Positions 43,062 to 53,925 of a stretch of DNA of 64,000 bases are shown in pieces. Below the pieces are notes generated by a model. The model did no database searches. It saw only the letters and a list, made by a program, of their open reading frames with translations, and was not told the DNA's origin. This DNA comes from Actinomycetota bacterium (GTDB taxonomy: Bacteria; Actinomycetota; Actinomycetes; Nanopelagicales; Nanopelagicaceae): positions 57,517 through 121,516 of the forward strand of contig WLPJ01000005.1 of the NCBI GenBank assembly GCA_009698815.1, read 5' to 3'. Each line of letters starts with the position of its first letter. Within the stretch, counting starts at the first letter, position 1. The translations under genes and the position numbers were made by a program.

Positions 43062-43670
43062 ATGAAGAGATTCTCAATTACCAATTCACGACGCTTTAAG
43101 TTGCGCGCCCTCTGGACCCTGGTGGGCTCCTTCTTGCTGATCTCAACGGCCCAACCAACGGCCTACGGCCTGGACTTTCCGATGACAACCAGTTTGTCCT
43201 TGCCGCAGTCTTCAAACCTGACGATGTCGATCGCCTTAAATTCTGAAGTAGACCTTTCCGAAGGCGCCGCCCTTTATACCCAGCTCGATCAGCGCCTAGA
43301 TCTTTTTGCATCCCAAATGGCTTTGGCGGCATCGATTAGTATCCAAGTTGAAATGGCTCGCTCAATCGTTGGCGCCAAGAAAGTTGCCAAGTCGATCATG
43401 CTCTCTGAATATGGCTGGGATGCAGATCAGTACACCTGTCTAAACCGACTTTGGACGAAGGAAAGCCATTGGAATTACAAGGCGCGTAATAAAAAATCAG
43501 GTGCCCACGGAATTCCGCAAGCTCTGCCAGCTAGTCGCATGGATGTAATTTCAACTGACTGGCGCACCAACCCGGTCACACAGATTCGTTGGGGACTTCG
43601 CTATATAGAAGCGCGTTATAACGAGCCATGTAAGGCTTGGGCAAAGTTCAAACGCAGCCGTTATTACTAG
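43062..43670 (+). CDS. Secreted lytic-transglycosylase-like protein
   Basis: 202 residues with a signal peptide (MKRFSITNSRRFKLR, then a hydrophobic core ending near AYGLDF, about residue 38). The C-terminal ~90 residues match actinobacterial transglycosylase-like secreted proteins: YTCLNRLWTKESHWNYKARN (catalytic Glu candidate in KESHW), SGAHGIPQALP, and a second Cys near the end (YNEPCKAWAKF). Probably acts on peptidoglycan. A GAAAGG ribosome-binding site precedes the ATG. PhoH-SLT-fumarase order is standard. Confidence 0.85.
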   Translation: MKRFSITNSRRFKLRALWTLVGSFLLISTAQPTAYGLDFPMTTSLSLPQSSNLTMSIALNSEVDLSEGAALYTQLDQRLDLFASQMALAASISIQVEMARSIVGAKKVAKSIMLSEYGWDADQYTCLNRLWTKESHWNYKARNKKSGAHGIPQALPASRMDVISTDWRTNPVTQIRWGLRYIEARYNEPCKAWAKFKRSRYY

Positions 43671-43673
43671 AGT

Positions 43674-45332
43674 TTAAACTTCCGGCTTGTTGCCAATTGA
43701 AATCATTTTAGAAGTCTCTGAATAGAAATCATTGCCCTTATCGTCAACGATTATGAAGGCCGGGAAGTCAACAACATCGATCTTCCATATTGCTTCCATA
43801 CCAAAATCTTCAAAATCTAAAACTTCAATTTTCTTGATGCAATCTTGAGCCAGACGAGCAGCGGGTCCACCGATTGATCCAAGATAGAAACCACTGTAGT
43901 TTTTGCAAGCATCGGTAACCGCCTTTGAGCGATTGCCCTTTGCCAGCATTACAAAAGATCCGCCTGCTTTCTGGAATTGCTCAACGTATGAATCCATACG
44001 CCCGGCAGTTGTCGGACCAAATGAACCGGATGCGAACCCAACAGGTGTCTTGGCAGGGCCGGCGTAATAAACGGCGTAATCCTTCATGTATTGCGGCAGT
44101 GCTTTGCCGGCATCGAGGGCTTCTTTAATACGGGCATGTGCTAAATCGCGGGCAACAACAATTGTGCCAGTGAGTGAAACGCGAGTTTTGACTGGATATT
44201 TGGAAAGTTCGGCGCGAACCTTATCCATTGATTGATTTAGATCAATCTTTACAACGTTATCGTCTAGATGTTCATCAGTTGTATCAGGTAAGAAATGTGC
44301 GGGATCGCGTTCTAACTCTTCCAGGAAGATGCCATCTTTAGTGATCTTGGCCTTGGCTTGGCGATCGGCCGAGCAAGAAACGGTAATTGCAATCGGTAGC
44401 GACCCACCGTGGCGTGGCAAGCGAACTACACGCACATCGTGGCAGAAGTACTTCCCACCGAATTGTGCGCCTATTCCTAAAGTGCGAGTTAATTCAAGTA
44501 CTTTTCCTTCAAGGTCTATATCGCGGAAACCATGTCCGGTTGCGGCATCGCCCGATGTTGGCAGCGAATCTAAATACTTAGTACTGGCCAGCTTTGCAGT
44601 CTTAGCTGTGTGTTCTGCGCTGGTTCCACCAATAACAATTGCTAAGTGATAGGGCGGGCATGCTGCAGTTCCTATAGATCGCAATTTTTCTTCAAGCCAT
44701 GTCATAAATGAGGCAGGATTTAAAACTGCCTTTGTCTCTTGATATGAGAATGATTTATTTGCGCTGCCGCCGCCTTTGGCGAGAAAGAGGAAGTTATATT
44801 CATCTTGATGATCTGAGTCTGAGTAAATCTCGATCTGGGCGGGCAAGTTATTTCCGGTGTTCTTCTCTTCCCATGTAGTCACTGGAGCCATCTGGGAATA
44901 GCGCAGATTTAGCGTGGTATATGCGTTATAAATTCCTTGCGTGATCGCAACTTCATCTTTAGCAGTGGTCAATACATATTGACCCTTCTTGCCCATAACA
45001 AGTGCGGTTCCGGTGTCTTGGCACATGGGCAAGATTCCACCGGCTGAGATATTGGCATTCTTCAATAGATCTAAGGCAACGAAGCGATCGTTAGGCGAGG
45101 CTTCAGGATCTTTCAAAATATTAGCAAGCTGCTGCAAGTGTGCCTCGCGCAAGTAATGTGAAACATCGTGAATTGCAGTTTCGGTTAAAAGTGTTAACGC
45201 TTCTGGTGCAACCTGAAGAAATTCTTTGTCACCAAGTTTGATAACACTTACGCCCTCTTTACCAAGGCTGCGATATTTGGTTGTATCTTTGCCAATAGGC
45301 AGTAAGTCAGAGTATGAAAATTGGGGAGACAT
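43674..45332 (-). CDS. Class I fumarate hydratase
   Basis: 552 residues: an iron-sulfur-dependent enzyme interconverting fumarate and malate in the TCA cycle. N-terminal domain motifs [19 protein letters not shown] (a cluster Cys), [16 protein letters not shown] (second Cys) and [20 protein letters not shown]; the C-terminal beta domain has [17 protein letters not shown] and [20 protein letters not shown]. The ATG overlaps the xseB stop by one base (TAATG), so they are co-transcribed. Confidence 0.93.
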   Translation of the reverse strand: MSPQFSYSDLLPIGKDTTKYRSLGKEGVSVIKLGDKEFLQVAPEALTLLTETAIHDVSHYLREAHLQQLANILKDPEASPNDRFVALDLLKNANISAGGILPMCQDTGTALVMGKKGQYVLTTAKDEVAITQGIYNAYTTLNLRYSQMAPVTTWEEKNTGNNLPAQIEIYSDSDHQDEYNFLFLAKGGGSANKSFSYQETKAVLNPASFMTWLEEKLRSIGTAACPPYHLAIVIGGTSAEHTAKTAKLASTKYLDSLPTSGDAATGHGFRDIDLEGKVLELTRTLGIGAQFGGKYFCHDVRVVRLPRHGGSLPIAITVSCSADRQAKAKITKDGIFLEELERDPAHFLPDTTDEHLDDNVVKIDLNQSMDKVRAELSKYPVKTRVSLTGTIVVARDLAHARIKEALDAGKALPQYMKDYAVYYAGPAKTPVGFASGSFGPTTAGRMDSYVEQFQKAGGSFVMLAKGNRSKAVTDACKNYSGFYLGSIGGPAARLAQDCIKKIEVLDFEDFGMEAIWKIDVVDFPAFIIVDDKGNDFYSETSKMISIGNKPEV

Positions 45333-45535
45333 TATTGCGCCGGTTTCTTTGCAGCATCTAACTTCTTCTTAGCTCCGTCTAGCCACTCTTGGCAGATCTT
45401 GGCTAACTCTTCGCCACGCTCCCAGAGTTTTAAAGATTCTTCCAGCGTTGCGCTGCCATCTTCGAGTGATTCAACAATTCCGGCGAGTTCATCGCGCGCC
45501 TCTTCATACGAAGGCTTTCCCTCTTTAGCGGCCAT
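45332..45535 (-). CDS. xseB: Exodeoxyribonuclease VII small subunit
   Basis: 67 residues, helical: [20 protein letters not shown] then [19 protein letters not shown], the complete XseB signature. It binds the XseA C-terminal coiled coil to form exonuclease VII, which degrades single-stranded DNA. Placed 9 bases after xseA and overlapping the fumarase start by one base. Confidence 0.94.
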   Translation of the reverse strand: MAAKEGKPSYEEARDELAGIVESLEDGSATLEESLKLWERGEELAKICQEWLDGAKKKLDAAKKPAQ

Positions 45536-45544
45536 GGGTTAAAT

Positions 45545-46750
45545 CTACTCGCTCGCCAGCACGCTGGCTTTAGCTTCGCCTTTGGCAGCGCGTATACGCA
45601 GCACGGCCCCAACCTTTAACTTTGTGGCATCGCGCACAATCTTTCCGTCATCGCTTTGCACCACCGCATAGCCACGGTCCATAGTCGATTGCGGGGAAAG
45701 GGAGCGCAAATGAGCGATTACACCCTTAATCTCTTTCTTCTCAATATCTAGCAGCGCCTTAAAACCGCGGTGCGAGCGATCACGCAGCGCCGACAAATCA
45801 TCTTTACGTACCTTAATCATCACGCTGGGATCTTTCATAACTGGGCGATTGCGCAATTGGGCGATCTGGTTTAACTCATATTCAACGCTGGCAAGTAAGC
45901 GGCGATACATGCGGTCGCGGATCTTATTGATATCTGAAATCTCTTGTTCAATATCTGGCACAACGCGCTTTGCCGCATCCGTTGGCGTTGATGCACGGTA
46001 ATCAGCAACAAGATCAAGTAGTGGCGAATCTTTTTCATGGCCAATTGCGCTGACGATTGGCGTTTCACAACTTGCCGCAAGTCGAACCAAAGATTCATCG
46101 CTAAATGGCAGCAGGTCTTCAAATGATCCACCGCCACGAGTAATGATAATTACGTCAACTTCTGACATTGCTTCTAGTTCGCGCAGCGCGGCAGATACTT
46201 CAACAACGGCTGCCGCACCTTGCACTGCAACTTCGCGGATTTCAAATTCAACCGCTGGCCAGCGACGCTTAGCATTCTCAACCACATCTTTTTCGGCATC
46301 GGTATTACGGCCGCAGATTAACCCAACTTTGCGCGGTAACTTTGGAAGTGCCACTTTGCGATCTGCGCTAAATAAACCTTCGGCCGCCAACAGGCTCTTG
46401 AGCGCCTCAAGACGGGCCAATAATTCGCCAACGCCAACTTGGCGAATCTCTTTAGCCGACATTGTCAGAGATCCATTTTTAGTAAACCAAGAAGGTTTTG
46501 CGTAAATAACTACGCGCGCATTGGCAGGTAGTGGTTGCACCGCAGCCAAAACATTTTTATAACACATCACCGAAAGGCTCATATCAACTGAGGTATCGCG
46601 CAGGCGCATAAAAGCCATTCCACCGCTGCGTTCATTGAGTTCTGAGATCTCGCCTTCAATCCAAATTGGCCCTAAGCGATCTACATAATCTTTGATCGCC
46701 TCAGAGACCACCCGAACCGGTGCGGGGGATTCACTTGAAGTTTCGAACAT
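45545..46750 (-). CDS. xseA: Exodeoxyribonuclease VII large subunit
   Basis: 401 residues. N-terminal OB fold ([21 protein letters not shown]) is followed by the catalytic domain with [34 protein letters not shown] and [20 protein letters not shown], then a coiled coil (about 285-350) that would bind XseB, and the terminal MDRGYAVVQ segment. The start at 46750 is 26 bases from the divergent ispH ATG. Confidence 0.94.
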   Translation of the reverse strand: MFETSSESPAPVRVVSEAIKDYVDRLGPIWIEGEISELNERSGGMAFMRLRDTSVDMSLSVMCYKNVLAAVQPLPANARVVIYAKPSWFTKNGSLTMSAKEIRQVGVGELLARLEALKSLLAAEGLFSADRKVALPKLPRKVGLICGRNTDAEKDVVENAKRRWPAVEFEIREVAVQGAAAVVEVSAALRELEAMSEVDVIIITRGGGSFEDLLPFSDESLVRLAASCETPIVSAIGHEKDSPLLDLVADYRASTPTDAAKRVVPDIEQEISDINKIRDRMYRRLLASVEYELNQIAQLRNRPVMKDPSVMIKVRKDDLSALRDRSHRGFKALLDIEKKEIKGVIAHLRSLSPQSTMDRGYAVVQSDDGKIVRDATKLKVGAVLRIRAAKGEAKASVLASE

Positions 46751-46763
46751 GGGGCGAGCCTAA

Positions 46764-46769
46764 TAGACT
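46764..46769 (+). promoter_or_regulatory. Predicted -10 element of ispH
   Basis: TAGACT lies 7 bases before the ispH ATG in the 26-base divergent gap with xseA, and no ribosome-binding site fits. ispH is therefore probably transcribed without a leader, with its -35 inside xseA. Confidence 0.35.
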
Positions 46770-46776
46770 CACTCAC

Positions 46777-47730
46777 ATGGCTAAGAGAGTTCTCCTTGCA
46801 GCGCCGCGCGGATATTGCGCTGGCGTAGACCGTGCGGTTATTACCGTCGAGAAATCTCTAGAACTCTATGGCGCCCCGCTTTATGTGCGCAAAGAGATCG
46901 TCCACAACAAGCATGTGGTCTCAACCCTAGAAGCCCGCGGAGTCATCTTTGTAAATGAAACTGATGAAGTTCCAGAAGGCGCAACTGTCGTTTTCTCCGC
47001 GCACGGTGTTTCACCTGCCGTCCACGAGCAAGCGGCTGCCCGCAACTTGCGAACAATTGATGCCACCTGTCCCTTGGTTACTAAAGTGCATAACGAAGTT
47101 AAGCGCTTTGCAGATGATGAAACTGAAATCTTATTAATTGGCCACATTGGCCACGAAGAAGTCGAGGGCACAGCCGGTGAAGCACCTGGCAAGGTTCGCA
47201 TCGTTGATGGCTTAGATCAAGCCCGCACAATTGTGCCAACGCCAGGCAAGAAGTTGGTCTGGCTTACCCAAACAACGTTAAGCGTTGATGAGACTATGCA
47301 ATCTGTTGCAATTCTAAAAGAACGTTTTCCAGAAATTGCTAATCCACCTTCTGATGATATTTGTTATGCAACACAGAACCGCCAAGAGGCAATTAAGCAG
47401 ATTGCACCACAAGCAGATTTGGTTCTTGTGGTTGGTTCAACCAACTCATCTAACTCTGTTCGCTTAGTAGAAGTTGCTAAGGAATACGGCACAAAAAACG
47501 CATACCTAATAGATTTTGCCGAAGAAGCTGATGAAAACTGGCTTACCGGTGTTGAAACTATTGGTGTTACAAGCGGTGCATCAGTGCCCGAGATCTTGGT
47601 TCGTGACTTGTTGGATTGGCTAGCCGAGCGCGGTTTTTGTGATGTCGAAGAAGTAACCGCGACTCAAGAAACTTTATTGTTTGCACTGCCACCTGAACTA
47701 CGTAAAGAGCTGAAGTCAGCCGGAAAGTGA
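46777..47730 (+). CDS. ispH: 4-hydroxy-3-methylbut-2-enyl diphosphate reductase
   Basis: 317 residues: the last MEP-pathway enzyme, an iron-sulfur protein giving IPP and DMAPP. The three cluster Cys are in [13 protein letters not shown] (C13), [12 protein letters not shown] and [11 protein letters not shown]. Substrate motifs [26 protein letters not shown] and [17 protein letters not shown] are intact. The ATG at 46777 fits the conserved start ([15 protein letters not shown]); the longer frame from 46720 runs into xseA and is rejected. Confidence 0.96.
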   Translation: MAKRVLLAAPRGYCAGVDRAVITVEKSLELYGAPLYVRKEIVHNKHVVSTLEARGVIFVNETDEVPEGATVVFSAHGVSPAVHEQAAARNLRTIDATCPLVTKVHNEVKRFADDETEILLIGHIGHEEVEGTAGEAPGKVRIVDGLDQARTIVPTPGKKLVWLTQTTLSVDETMQSVAILKERFPEIANPPSDDICYATQNRQEAIKQIAPQADLVLVVGSTNSSNSVRLVEVAKEYGTKNAYLIDFAEEADENWLTGVETIGVTSGASVPEILVRDLLDWLAERGFCDVEEVTATQETLLFALPPELRKELKSAGK

Positions 47731-47731
47731 T

Positions 47732-48115
47732 TTAAACGCGTAGCTTTGGTTTGCGCGCTTTTGCTCTTTCGTTAAGAAAGACAAACCATCCATACAGGGC
47801 ACTTGCCAATAGGTAAGGTGCAATGCTGGCAAGGGAAGCAATGAAATCTAAACCTAGGCGAGATGGATTGATTCCGACGGTGAGAATCAAATAAGTGATA
47901 ACCGTTGCAGCAAATGCCAGCGGTGGGGTAACAACTGCAACGTATGTGGTGCCGCTGCGACCAAAACGGATTCCGCCAAATAAAACAAGGCAGACGATAA
48001 TTCCGCTAACGATGCCGGCTCCGCTGCGAATTAAAAGTTCAAAACCGGCAAATAGTGCGATAAAGAAAGTTTGCAGGACAACCACGCCCTCCTTCTTAAG
48101 TCCAGGTCCGCTCAT
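47732..48115 (-). CDS. DUF6542-like small integral membrane protein
   Basis: 127 residues with four hydrophobic helices (LQTFFIALFAGFELLI, VSGIIVCLVLFGGIRF, VVTPPLAFAATVITYLILTV, IAPYLLASALYGWFVFL) and a basic tail. The GRSGTTYVAVVTPPLAF segment resembles the actinobacterial DUF6542 family usually found by ispH and ychF. Function unknown. Overlaps rmuC by 4 bases, so the two are co-expressed. Confidence 0.72.
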   Translation of the reverse strand: MSGPGLKKEGVVVLQTFFIALFAGFELLIRSGAGIVSGIIVCLVLFGGIRFGRSGTTYVAVVTPPLAFAATVITYLILTVGINPSRLGLDFIASLASIAPYLLASALYGWFVFLNERAKARKPKLRV

Positions 48116-49281
48116 TCTTCATCCTTTACTTCTTCGGCATCAATAAAGTCATCTTCCGCTCCGAGTTCGGAGTTCTTTAACTCTCGCACCTCACCTGGTG
48201 CATCGGGGTAGGCAAGTGCGAGTTTATCTTTATCGCCAGTGACTCCGTAGCTAATAATTTTGGCAGCAGCGCGCTTTACAGTGGATTCAGCGGTTGGAAT
48301 TAACTCACCGTATGCCTTGGAGAGTGAGTTTATTGCGGTGCCAACTTTAACAATGCGGGTATGGAGCAAGGTTAGATCTTTCATAAATAACCCGGCAGAT
48401 TTAGCGATATTTTCTGCGTTAAGTGCCACAGAATTGCGTGAATAAACGTTGCCGATTGTGCGAAGCAGCGCCATCATCGAAGTCGGAGTTGCGATTGTGA
48501 CATTTAATTTAAAGGCGTTTTCCAGGAACAATGGGTCAACGCGCAACGCTTCGGTTAGCAGAGATTCAAATGGAACAAAGAGGATTACAAAATCTGGTGA
48601 ATCTTGTGACTCGTGATAGCCGCGCTTAGCCAAGGTAACGACGTGGCTTGCTAGATCTTTCTTATGTTCAAGAAATAAACGCTCGCGCTCGGCCGGATCT
48701 TCAACTTCATGCGCCTCGATAAATCGGTCGAATGGAAACTTTGAATCGATGAACAATTTAGTACCGCCAGGCATGCGCACCGTGATATCGGGAATACCTG
48801 ATGAATCCGTATCCGTTGTCGAACGTTGTGCTGAGTATTCAATACCTTTATGTAAACCCGCATCTTCGAGCATGAGTTCTAGTTGAGCTTCGCCAAATTT
48901 TCCACGGGTCTGTGAATTAGAGAGTGCGCCAGCAATTGCTTTGGTTTGCGCAACAAGTGATTCGTTGTGGGTGGACATTGCGCGCACTTGGGTGCGAATA
49001 TCTGATTCGGCTTCAATACGCCGGCGATCGGCATCGGCTGCTTCTTTCTGCAACTTCTCCATTGCAATCTTCATCGCTTCAACTTCGGTTGCAAGCTTTG
49101 ATCCCGCCATTGCGTTATCGCGTTCTGATTTATATAAATCGCGTTCAGCGCGAGCGGTTGCAAGATCGGAATCGGATGCACTAGATGAAGATTTGCGATT
49201 GTTTGCAATGAAAAATCCCAGGGCAAGACCGAGTAAGACCCCGATGATCAGTGTAAGAATGGCCACTACTGCCCTTGACAT
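48112..49281 (-). CDS. rmuC: DNA recombination protein RmuC
   Basis: 389 residues. An N-terminal membrane helix (AVVAILTLIIGVLLGLALGFF) is followed by a long coiled coil (about 40-110) and the PD-(D/E)XK-related RmuC domain: RGKFGEAQLELMLEDAGL, PDITVRMPGGTKLFIDSKFPF and FVILFVPFESLLTEAL. RmuC limits inversions at short repeats in E. coli. The Asp in IDSK with its Lys fits the nuclease core. ATG at 49281. Confidence 0.92.
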   Translation of the reverse strand: MSRAVVAILTLIIGVLLGLALGFFIANNRKSSSSASDSDLATARAERDLYKSERDNAMAGSKLATEVEAMKIAMEKLQKEAADADRRRIEAESDIRTQVRAMSTHNESLVAQTKAIAGALSNSQTRGKFGEAQLELMLEDAGLHKGIEYSAQRSTTDTDSSGIPDITVRMPGGTKLFIDSKFPFDRFIEAHEVEDPAERERLFLEHKKDLASHVVTLAKRGYHESQDSPDFVILFVPFESLLTEALRVDPLFLENAFKLNVTIATPTSMMALLRTIGNVYSRNSVALNAENIAKSAGLFMKDLTLLHTRIVKVGTAINSLSKAYGELIPTAESTVKRAAAKIISYGVTGDKDKLALAYPDAPGEVRELKNSELGAEDDFIDAEEVKDEE

Positions 49282-49332
49282 GGGCCTATCGTGGCAGGAA
49301 GCACCGACAATCGCGCGTAGGCTCTACTCCCT

Positions 49333-50406
49333 ATGAGCCTTTCAATTGGAATCGTCGGTCTGCCAAACGTCGGAAAGTCGACCCTCTTTAATGCGCTCAC
49401 CAAAAATAACGTGCTTGCTGCCAACTATCCCTTCGCCACCATTGAACCCAACGTTGGCGTAGTCGGTGTGCCTGATGAGCGATTGGCCAAACTTGCGCAG
49501 ATTTTCAACTCTGAAAAACTTCTGCCAGCAGCCCTATCTTTTGTAGATATCGCCGGCATCGTAAAAGGTGCATCCGAAGGTGCGGGCCTGGGAAATAAAT
49601 TCTTAGCCAATATCCGCGAGACCGATGCCATCTGCCAAGTAATTCGCGTCTTCACTGATGGCGATGTGGTTCACGTTGACGGTCGCATCGATCCAGGCAG
49701 CGATATGGAGACCATTAATACTGAACTCGCGCTCGCGGATTTACAGACAATTGAAAAAGCTTTGCCGCGACTTGAAAAAGAAGCGCGTGTAAATAAAGAG
49801 ACCGCCCCAGTTGTGGAAGCGGTTAAGCAGGCCGAAGCACATCTACAAAGCGGTAAGCCACTTTCTTCATCTGGCCTTGATCTTGAATTGCTGCGCGATC
49901 TTCATTTGTTAACTGCCAAGCCATTCTTATATGTATTTAACGTTGATGCCGCTGAATTAAGTGATGGCGATCTGCGCAAAAAATTAAGTGAATTAGTAGC
50001 ACCGGCTGAGGCAATTTTCTTGGACGCTAAAACTGAGGCTGAACTTGCCGAACTAAGTGATGAAGATGCCCTCGAATTGCTGCAATCAATCGGTCTGAAA
50101 GAACCAGGGCTTGCCACATTGGCTCGTGTTGGATTTAGTGTTCTTGGCTTGCAGACTTACTTAACTGCCGGACCTAAAGAAGCGCGCGCTTGGACAATTC
50201 ATAAAGGTGACACTGCGCCGATGGCGGCAGGTGTTATTCATACTGATTTCCAAAAGGGTTTTATCAAAGCCGAAATTGTTGGGTATGACGATTTGATGGC
50301 TTGCGGATCAATGGCTGATGCCAAAGCTAAAGGCAAGGTACGTATGGAAGGCAAAGAGTACGTAATGGCCGATGGTGATGTTGTGGAGTTTAGATTTAAC
50401 GTTTAA
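49333..50406 (+). CDS. ychF: Redox-regulated ATPase YchF
   Basis: 357 residues, an Obg-related P-loop NTPase of the ribosome-associated YchF/OLA1 type with ATP preference. G1 is [16 protein letters not shown], switch region [14 protein letters not shown]3 [19 protein letters not shown], a coiled-coil insertion (about 130-170), and a C-terminal TGS domain with [27 protein letters not shown] hexamer ends 9 bases before the ATG. Abuts the convergent aminotransferase with no spacer. Confidence 0.95.
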   Translation: MSLSIGIVGLPNVGKSTLFNALTKNNVLAANYPFATIEPNVGVVGVPDERLAKLAQIFNSEKLLPAALSFVDIAGIVKGASEGAGLGNKFLANIRETDAICQVIRVFTDGDVVHVDGRIDPGSDMETINTELALADLQTIEKALPRLEKEARVNKETAPVVEAVKQAEAHLQSGKPLSSSGLDLELLRDLHLLTAKPFLYVFNVDAAELSDGDLRKKLSELVAPAEAIFLDAKTEAELAELSDEDALELLQSIGLKEPGLATLARVGFSVLGLQTYLTAGPKEARAWTIHKGDTAPMAAGVIHTDFQKGFIKAEIVGYDDLMACGSMADAKAKGKVRMEGKEYVMADGDVVEFRFNV

Positions 50407-51759
50407 CTAGCTACCGGTGTAATGCTTGGCCATTTCACCGAGTGATTTATCAATAATCTCTAAACCTAATTTGGCATCTGCTTCAGTGATGTTGCAAGGC
50501 GGACATAAGTGAATGCGATTGAAGTTATTAAATGGCATCAAGCCATTCTTGCGACAAGTGGCAACAATTTCATTCATCGCAGGACTTGATCCACCATATG
50601 GTGCAAGCGGTTCACGGGTTGCGCGATCAGTAACTAGATCAACACCCCAGAAAACGCCGCGACCACGGATGTCACCAATTAACTTATGTTTCTTTGCTAA
50701 TTCATGAATACCAGGTCCCAGAATTTTTTCACCGATGGAAGCTGCGTTCTCGACCATCTTTTCATCTTTCATAACTTGAATAGTGGCAACTGCAGTCGCT
50801 GTAGCAAGTGGGTGTCCCATATAAGTAAGTCCACCTGGGAAAACTTTTTCATCAAAGGTATGCGCAATTTCATCGCTAATTACAATCCCGCCTAGCGGGA
50901 TGTAACCAGAGGTGACGCCTTTAGCGAAGGTAATTAAATCTGGAATTACCGCCGAGTGTTGGTAGCCAAACCATTTACCGGTACGACCAAAGCCAGACAT
51001 AACTTCATCTGCGATCCAAAGAATTTTGTACTTATCGCAAAGCGCGCGAATGCCCTCGAGATAACCTGCAGGTGGCACCAATACGCCAGCAGTTCCGGGA
51101 ATTGATTCGATCAAGATCGCAGCAATTGTGTTTGGACCTTCAAAGATAATGGTCTGTTCAAGATGTTCTAGCGCGCGGGCACATTCTTGCGCTTCATCTT
51201 GGGCCCAGAATGCGGTGCGATAAAGGTATGGACCCCAAAAGTGCACGTGACCAAAAGCGAATTCATTTGGGAAACGGCGCGGATCACCGGTTGCATTTAT
51301 TGCAGCGCCAGTATTGCCGTGATATGAACGGTAGGTAGAAAGAATTTTATGTTTGTGTGTATGTAAACGAGCCATACGGATAGCATTTTCAACCGCATCG
51401 GCACCAGCTGTTGTGAAAAATACTTTAGAGAATTTATCGCCCGCAAGTTCCACGATGTTACGTGCTGCTTGATTGCGAACTTCGCTAGCATGTTGTGGTG
51501 CGATAGTTGTCAAAACTGCTGCTTGTTCTTGAATCGCTTTTACAACTTTAGGATGCTGATGTCCGATATTGGTAAAGACCAACTGTGAAGAAAAATCTAA
51601 ATATGTATTGCCTTCATAGTCCCAGAAACGTGATCCAGCGCTGCCCGAAATTGGCAGTGGCTTGATAGCGCCTTGTGCTGACCATGAGTGAAAAACAAAT
51701 TCATGATCATCTGCTGAAATTGCAGCGCTCTTTGCCGGATCGTTAATTGCTTGACTCAC
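50407..51759 (-). CDS. Class III PLP-dependent aminotransferase
   Basis: 450 residues of the omega-aminotransferase fold. PLP site motifs: TTAGADAVENAIRMAR, RSYHGNTGAAINATG, IADEVMSGFGRTGKWFG (Asp binding the pyridine N), and the Schiff-base Lys in LITFAKGVTSGYIPLGG. Similar enzymes use beta-alanine, taurine, GABA or other omega-amines with pyruvate or 2-oxoglutarate; the substrate cannot be fixed. GTG start at 51759. It stands alone, with a 262-base gap to typA. Confidence 0.9.
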   Translation of the reverse strand: MSQAINDPAKSAAISADDHEFVFHSWSAQGAIKPLPISGSAGSRFWDYEGNTYLDFSSQLVFTNIGHQHPKVVKAIQEQAAVLTTIAPQHASEVRNQAARNIVELAGDKFSKVFFTTAGADAVENAIRMARLHTHKHKILSTYRSYHGNTGAAINATGDPRRFPNEFAFGHVHFWGPYLYRTAFWAQDEAQECARALEHLEQTIIFEGPNTIAAILIESIPGTAGVLVPPAGYLEGIRALCDKYKILWIADEVMSGFGRTGKWFGYQHSAVIPDLITFAKGVTSGYIPLGGIVISDEIAHTFDEKVFPGGLTYMGHPLATATAVATIQVMKDEKMVENAASIGEKILGPGIHELAKKHKLIGDIRGRGVFWGVDLVTDRATREPLAPYGGSSPAMNEIVATCRKNGLMPFNNFNRIHLCPPCNITEADAKLGLEIIDKSLGEMAKHYTGS

Positions 51760-51974
51760 GTGGCACCTGTTCTCTTAAAATCTCTTCAAATTGGTCGCTC
51801 TGATATGCGCCATCATATTCTGAGGCTTAACTTAAAACTATGGAGTAAATCACTGCAATTATGCAGAAAGTAACCCCTGCATACGCGGGCAATTAGTCCA
51901 TATCCAAGGGCTTTAGTAAGATAACGCTCGTGCGGTCGATACTGGCCACTATTTCTTTGGATAGCCCATTAGAA

Positions 51975-51998
51975 GCCAATCGGTTGAAAAACTGGTTG
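51975..51998 (+). promoter_or_regulatory. GNRA-capped hairpin upstream of typA
   Basis: CCAATCGGTT (51975-51984) and AACTGGTTGG (51989-51998) form ten continuous pairs as RNA (two are G-U) around a GAAA tetraloop, ending 23 bases before the typA TTG. The G-U pairs make it specifically an RNA fold on the plus strand. The rest of 51760-52021 has no ORF; a small inverted repeat CTGCA-ATTA-TGCAG is at 51853-51866. Confidence 0.45.
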
Positions 51999-52021
51999 GG
52001 TTCCTTACGAAAGTAGTTCTC

Positions 52022-53920
52022 TTGTCAAAGCAACAAGCCCACCTAAAAGATTTGCCAATCAAGAAGCGCGAAAATTTGCGTAACGTAGCGATCATCGCTC
52101 ACGTTGACCATGGCAAGACCACTCTCGTCGATGCGATGTTGTGGCAGTCTGGCGCGTTCGCTGCGCACAAGGTTCAAGGCGAAGGCCAAGAGCGCATGAT
52201 GGATTCGATGGATCTAGAACGCGAAAAGGGCATCACGATTCTTGCTAAGAACACCGCTGTAAAACGTGGGGACACAATCGTAAATATTATTGATACACCA
52301 GGCCACGCTGACTTCGGTGGCGAAGTAGAACGCGGACTAGAAATGGTCGATGGCGTTATCTTGTTAGTTGACGCTTCTGAAGGTCCACTTCCTCAAACAC
52401 GTTTCGTATTGCGTAAAGCGCTGCAAAAGAATTTGCCAGTTATTTTGCTGATCAACAAAGTTGACCGCCCCGATTCACGTATCGCAGAAGTTGTTGACGA
52501 GGCATACGAACTATTCCTTGATCTTGATGCAAATGAAGAACAGATCGACTTCCCAGTTATTTACGCATCAGCCAAAGCTGGTCGCGCATCTCTCACACGT
52601 CCGGCAGATGGCGAAATGCCAGTTGAAGAGAACCTTGATGTTTTATTCGACACCATCTTCTCCGCAATTCCGGCACCGGTTTATCACGAAGGTGCACCAC
52701 TGCAAGCACACGTTACAAACCTTGACTCTTCTCCATTCCTTGGTCGTTTGGCACTATGTCGCGTGCGCGAAGGTGTTATCCGCAAGGGTCAACAAGTCAC
52801 TTGGATTAAGACAGATGGAACAACCGAGCGCGTAAAAGTTTCTGAACTTTTAATCACTGAAGCGCTAGAACGCGTACCGGCACTTGAGGCTCATCCTGGT
52901 GACATCATCGCTGTTGCTGGTATCGAAACAATTACGCTTGGTGAAACCCTTGCTGATACTGAAAATCCACATGCACTGCCTTTGATTATTGTTGATGAGC
53001 CATCTATTTCGATGACAATCGGTATTAATACATCTCCACTTGCTGGCAAGAGCGGTACCAAACTCACTGCGCGCCAAGTAAAGGGTCGCCTGGATGCCGA
53101 GCTCGTCGGTAACGTTTCACTGCGTGTTCTAAATACAGAGCGCCCTGATACTTGGGAAGTTCAAGGTCGCGGAGAACTTCAGTTGGCCGTACTTGTTGAA
53201 ATTATGAAGCGCGAAGGTTTTGAATTAACCGTTGGAAAGCCACAAGTAGTTATTAAGAAAATTGATGGCAAAATTCACGAACCGATGGAGCGTTTAACAA
53301 TTGATGCACCAGAAGAATATTTGGGTGTTCTAACTCAGTTGATGGCGCTACGTAAAGGTCGCATGGAACAAATGGTTAACCACGGCACTGGTTGGATTCG
53401 CCTGGATTACCGCGTTCCATCACGTGGCTTAATTGGTTTCCGTACTGAGTTCTTAACTGAAACTCGTGGAACAGGTTTGCTCCACCACGTATTCGATGGC
53501 TACGAAGCATGGCACGGAGATATCCGTACTCGCGGAACAGGTTCACTTGTTTCAGATCGCATGGGAACAGTTACTTCATACGCGCTATACGGAACACAAG
53601 ATCGTGGCAGTATCTTCGTTGAACCAGGTGATGAAGTTTACGAAGGTATGGTCATCGGTGAGAATTCACGTTCTGAAGATATGGACGTTAACTGTGTGCG
53701 CGAAAAGAAGTTAACAAATATGCGCGCATCAGGAACAGATGAATCAGAACGTTTGATTCCACCTAAGAAGTTAAATATGGAAGGTGCTCTCGAATTTTGT
53801 CGTGAAGACGAATGCGTAGAAGTAACTCCAGCGGTTGTTCGCATCCGCAAAGTAACCCTCAATGGTGATGAGCGCGCTCGTGCGACTTCTCGCGCCAAGA
53901 AGGCTAACCAGACTTCATAA
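52022..53920 (+). CDS. typA: Ribosome-associated translational GTPase TypA/BipA
   Basis: 632 residues. GTPase motifs: IAHVDHGKTTLVDAMLW (G1), REKGITI (G2), DTPGHADFGGEVER (G3), NKVDRPDSR (G4) and SAKAG (G5). EF-G-like domains follow and the BipA-specific C-terminal domain contains GTGWIRLDYRVPSRGLIGFR and RMGTVTSYALYGTQDRG. BipA aids 50S assembly and stress or cold adaptation. The start is TTG with a weak GAAAG upstream. A leader hairpin lies just ahead. Confidence 0.95.
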   Translation: MSKQQAHLKDLPIKKRENLRNVAIIAHVDHGKTTLVDAMLWQSGAFAAHKVQGEGQERMMDSMDLEREKGITILAKNTAVKRGDTIVNIIDTPGHADFGGEVERGLEMVDGVILLVDASEGPLPQTRFVLRKALQKNLPVILLINKVDRPDSRIAEVVDEAYELFLDLDANEEQIDFPVIYASAKAGRASLTRPADGEMPVEENLDVLFDTIFSAIPAPVYHEGAPLQAHVTNLDSSPFLGRLALCRVREGVIRKGQQVTWIKTDGTTERVKVSELLITEALERVPALEAHPGDIIAVAGIETITLGETLADTENPHALPLIIVDEPSISMTIGINTSPLAGKSGTKLTARQVKGRLDAELVGNVSLRVLNTERPDTWEVQGRGELQLAVLVEIMKREGFELTVGKPQVVIKKIDGKIHEPMERLTIDAPEEYLGVLTQLMALRKGRMEQMVNHGTGWIRLDYRVPSRGLIGFRTEFLTETRGTGLLHHVFDGYEAWHGDIRTRGTGSLVSDRMGTVTSYALYGTQDRGSIFVEPGDEVYEGMVIGENSRSEDMDVNCVREKKLTNMRASGTDESERLIPPKKLNMEGALEFCREDECVEVTPAVVRIRKVTLNGDERARATSRAKKANQTS

Positions 53921-53925
53921 TTCAC

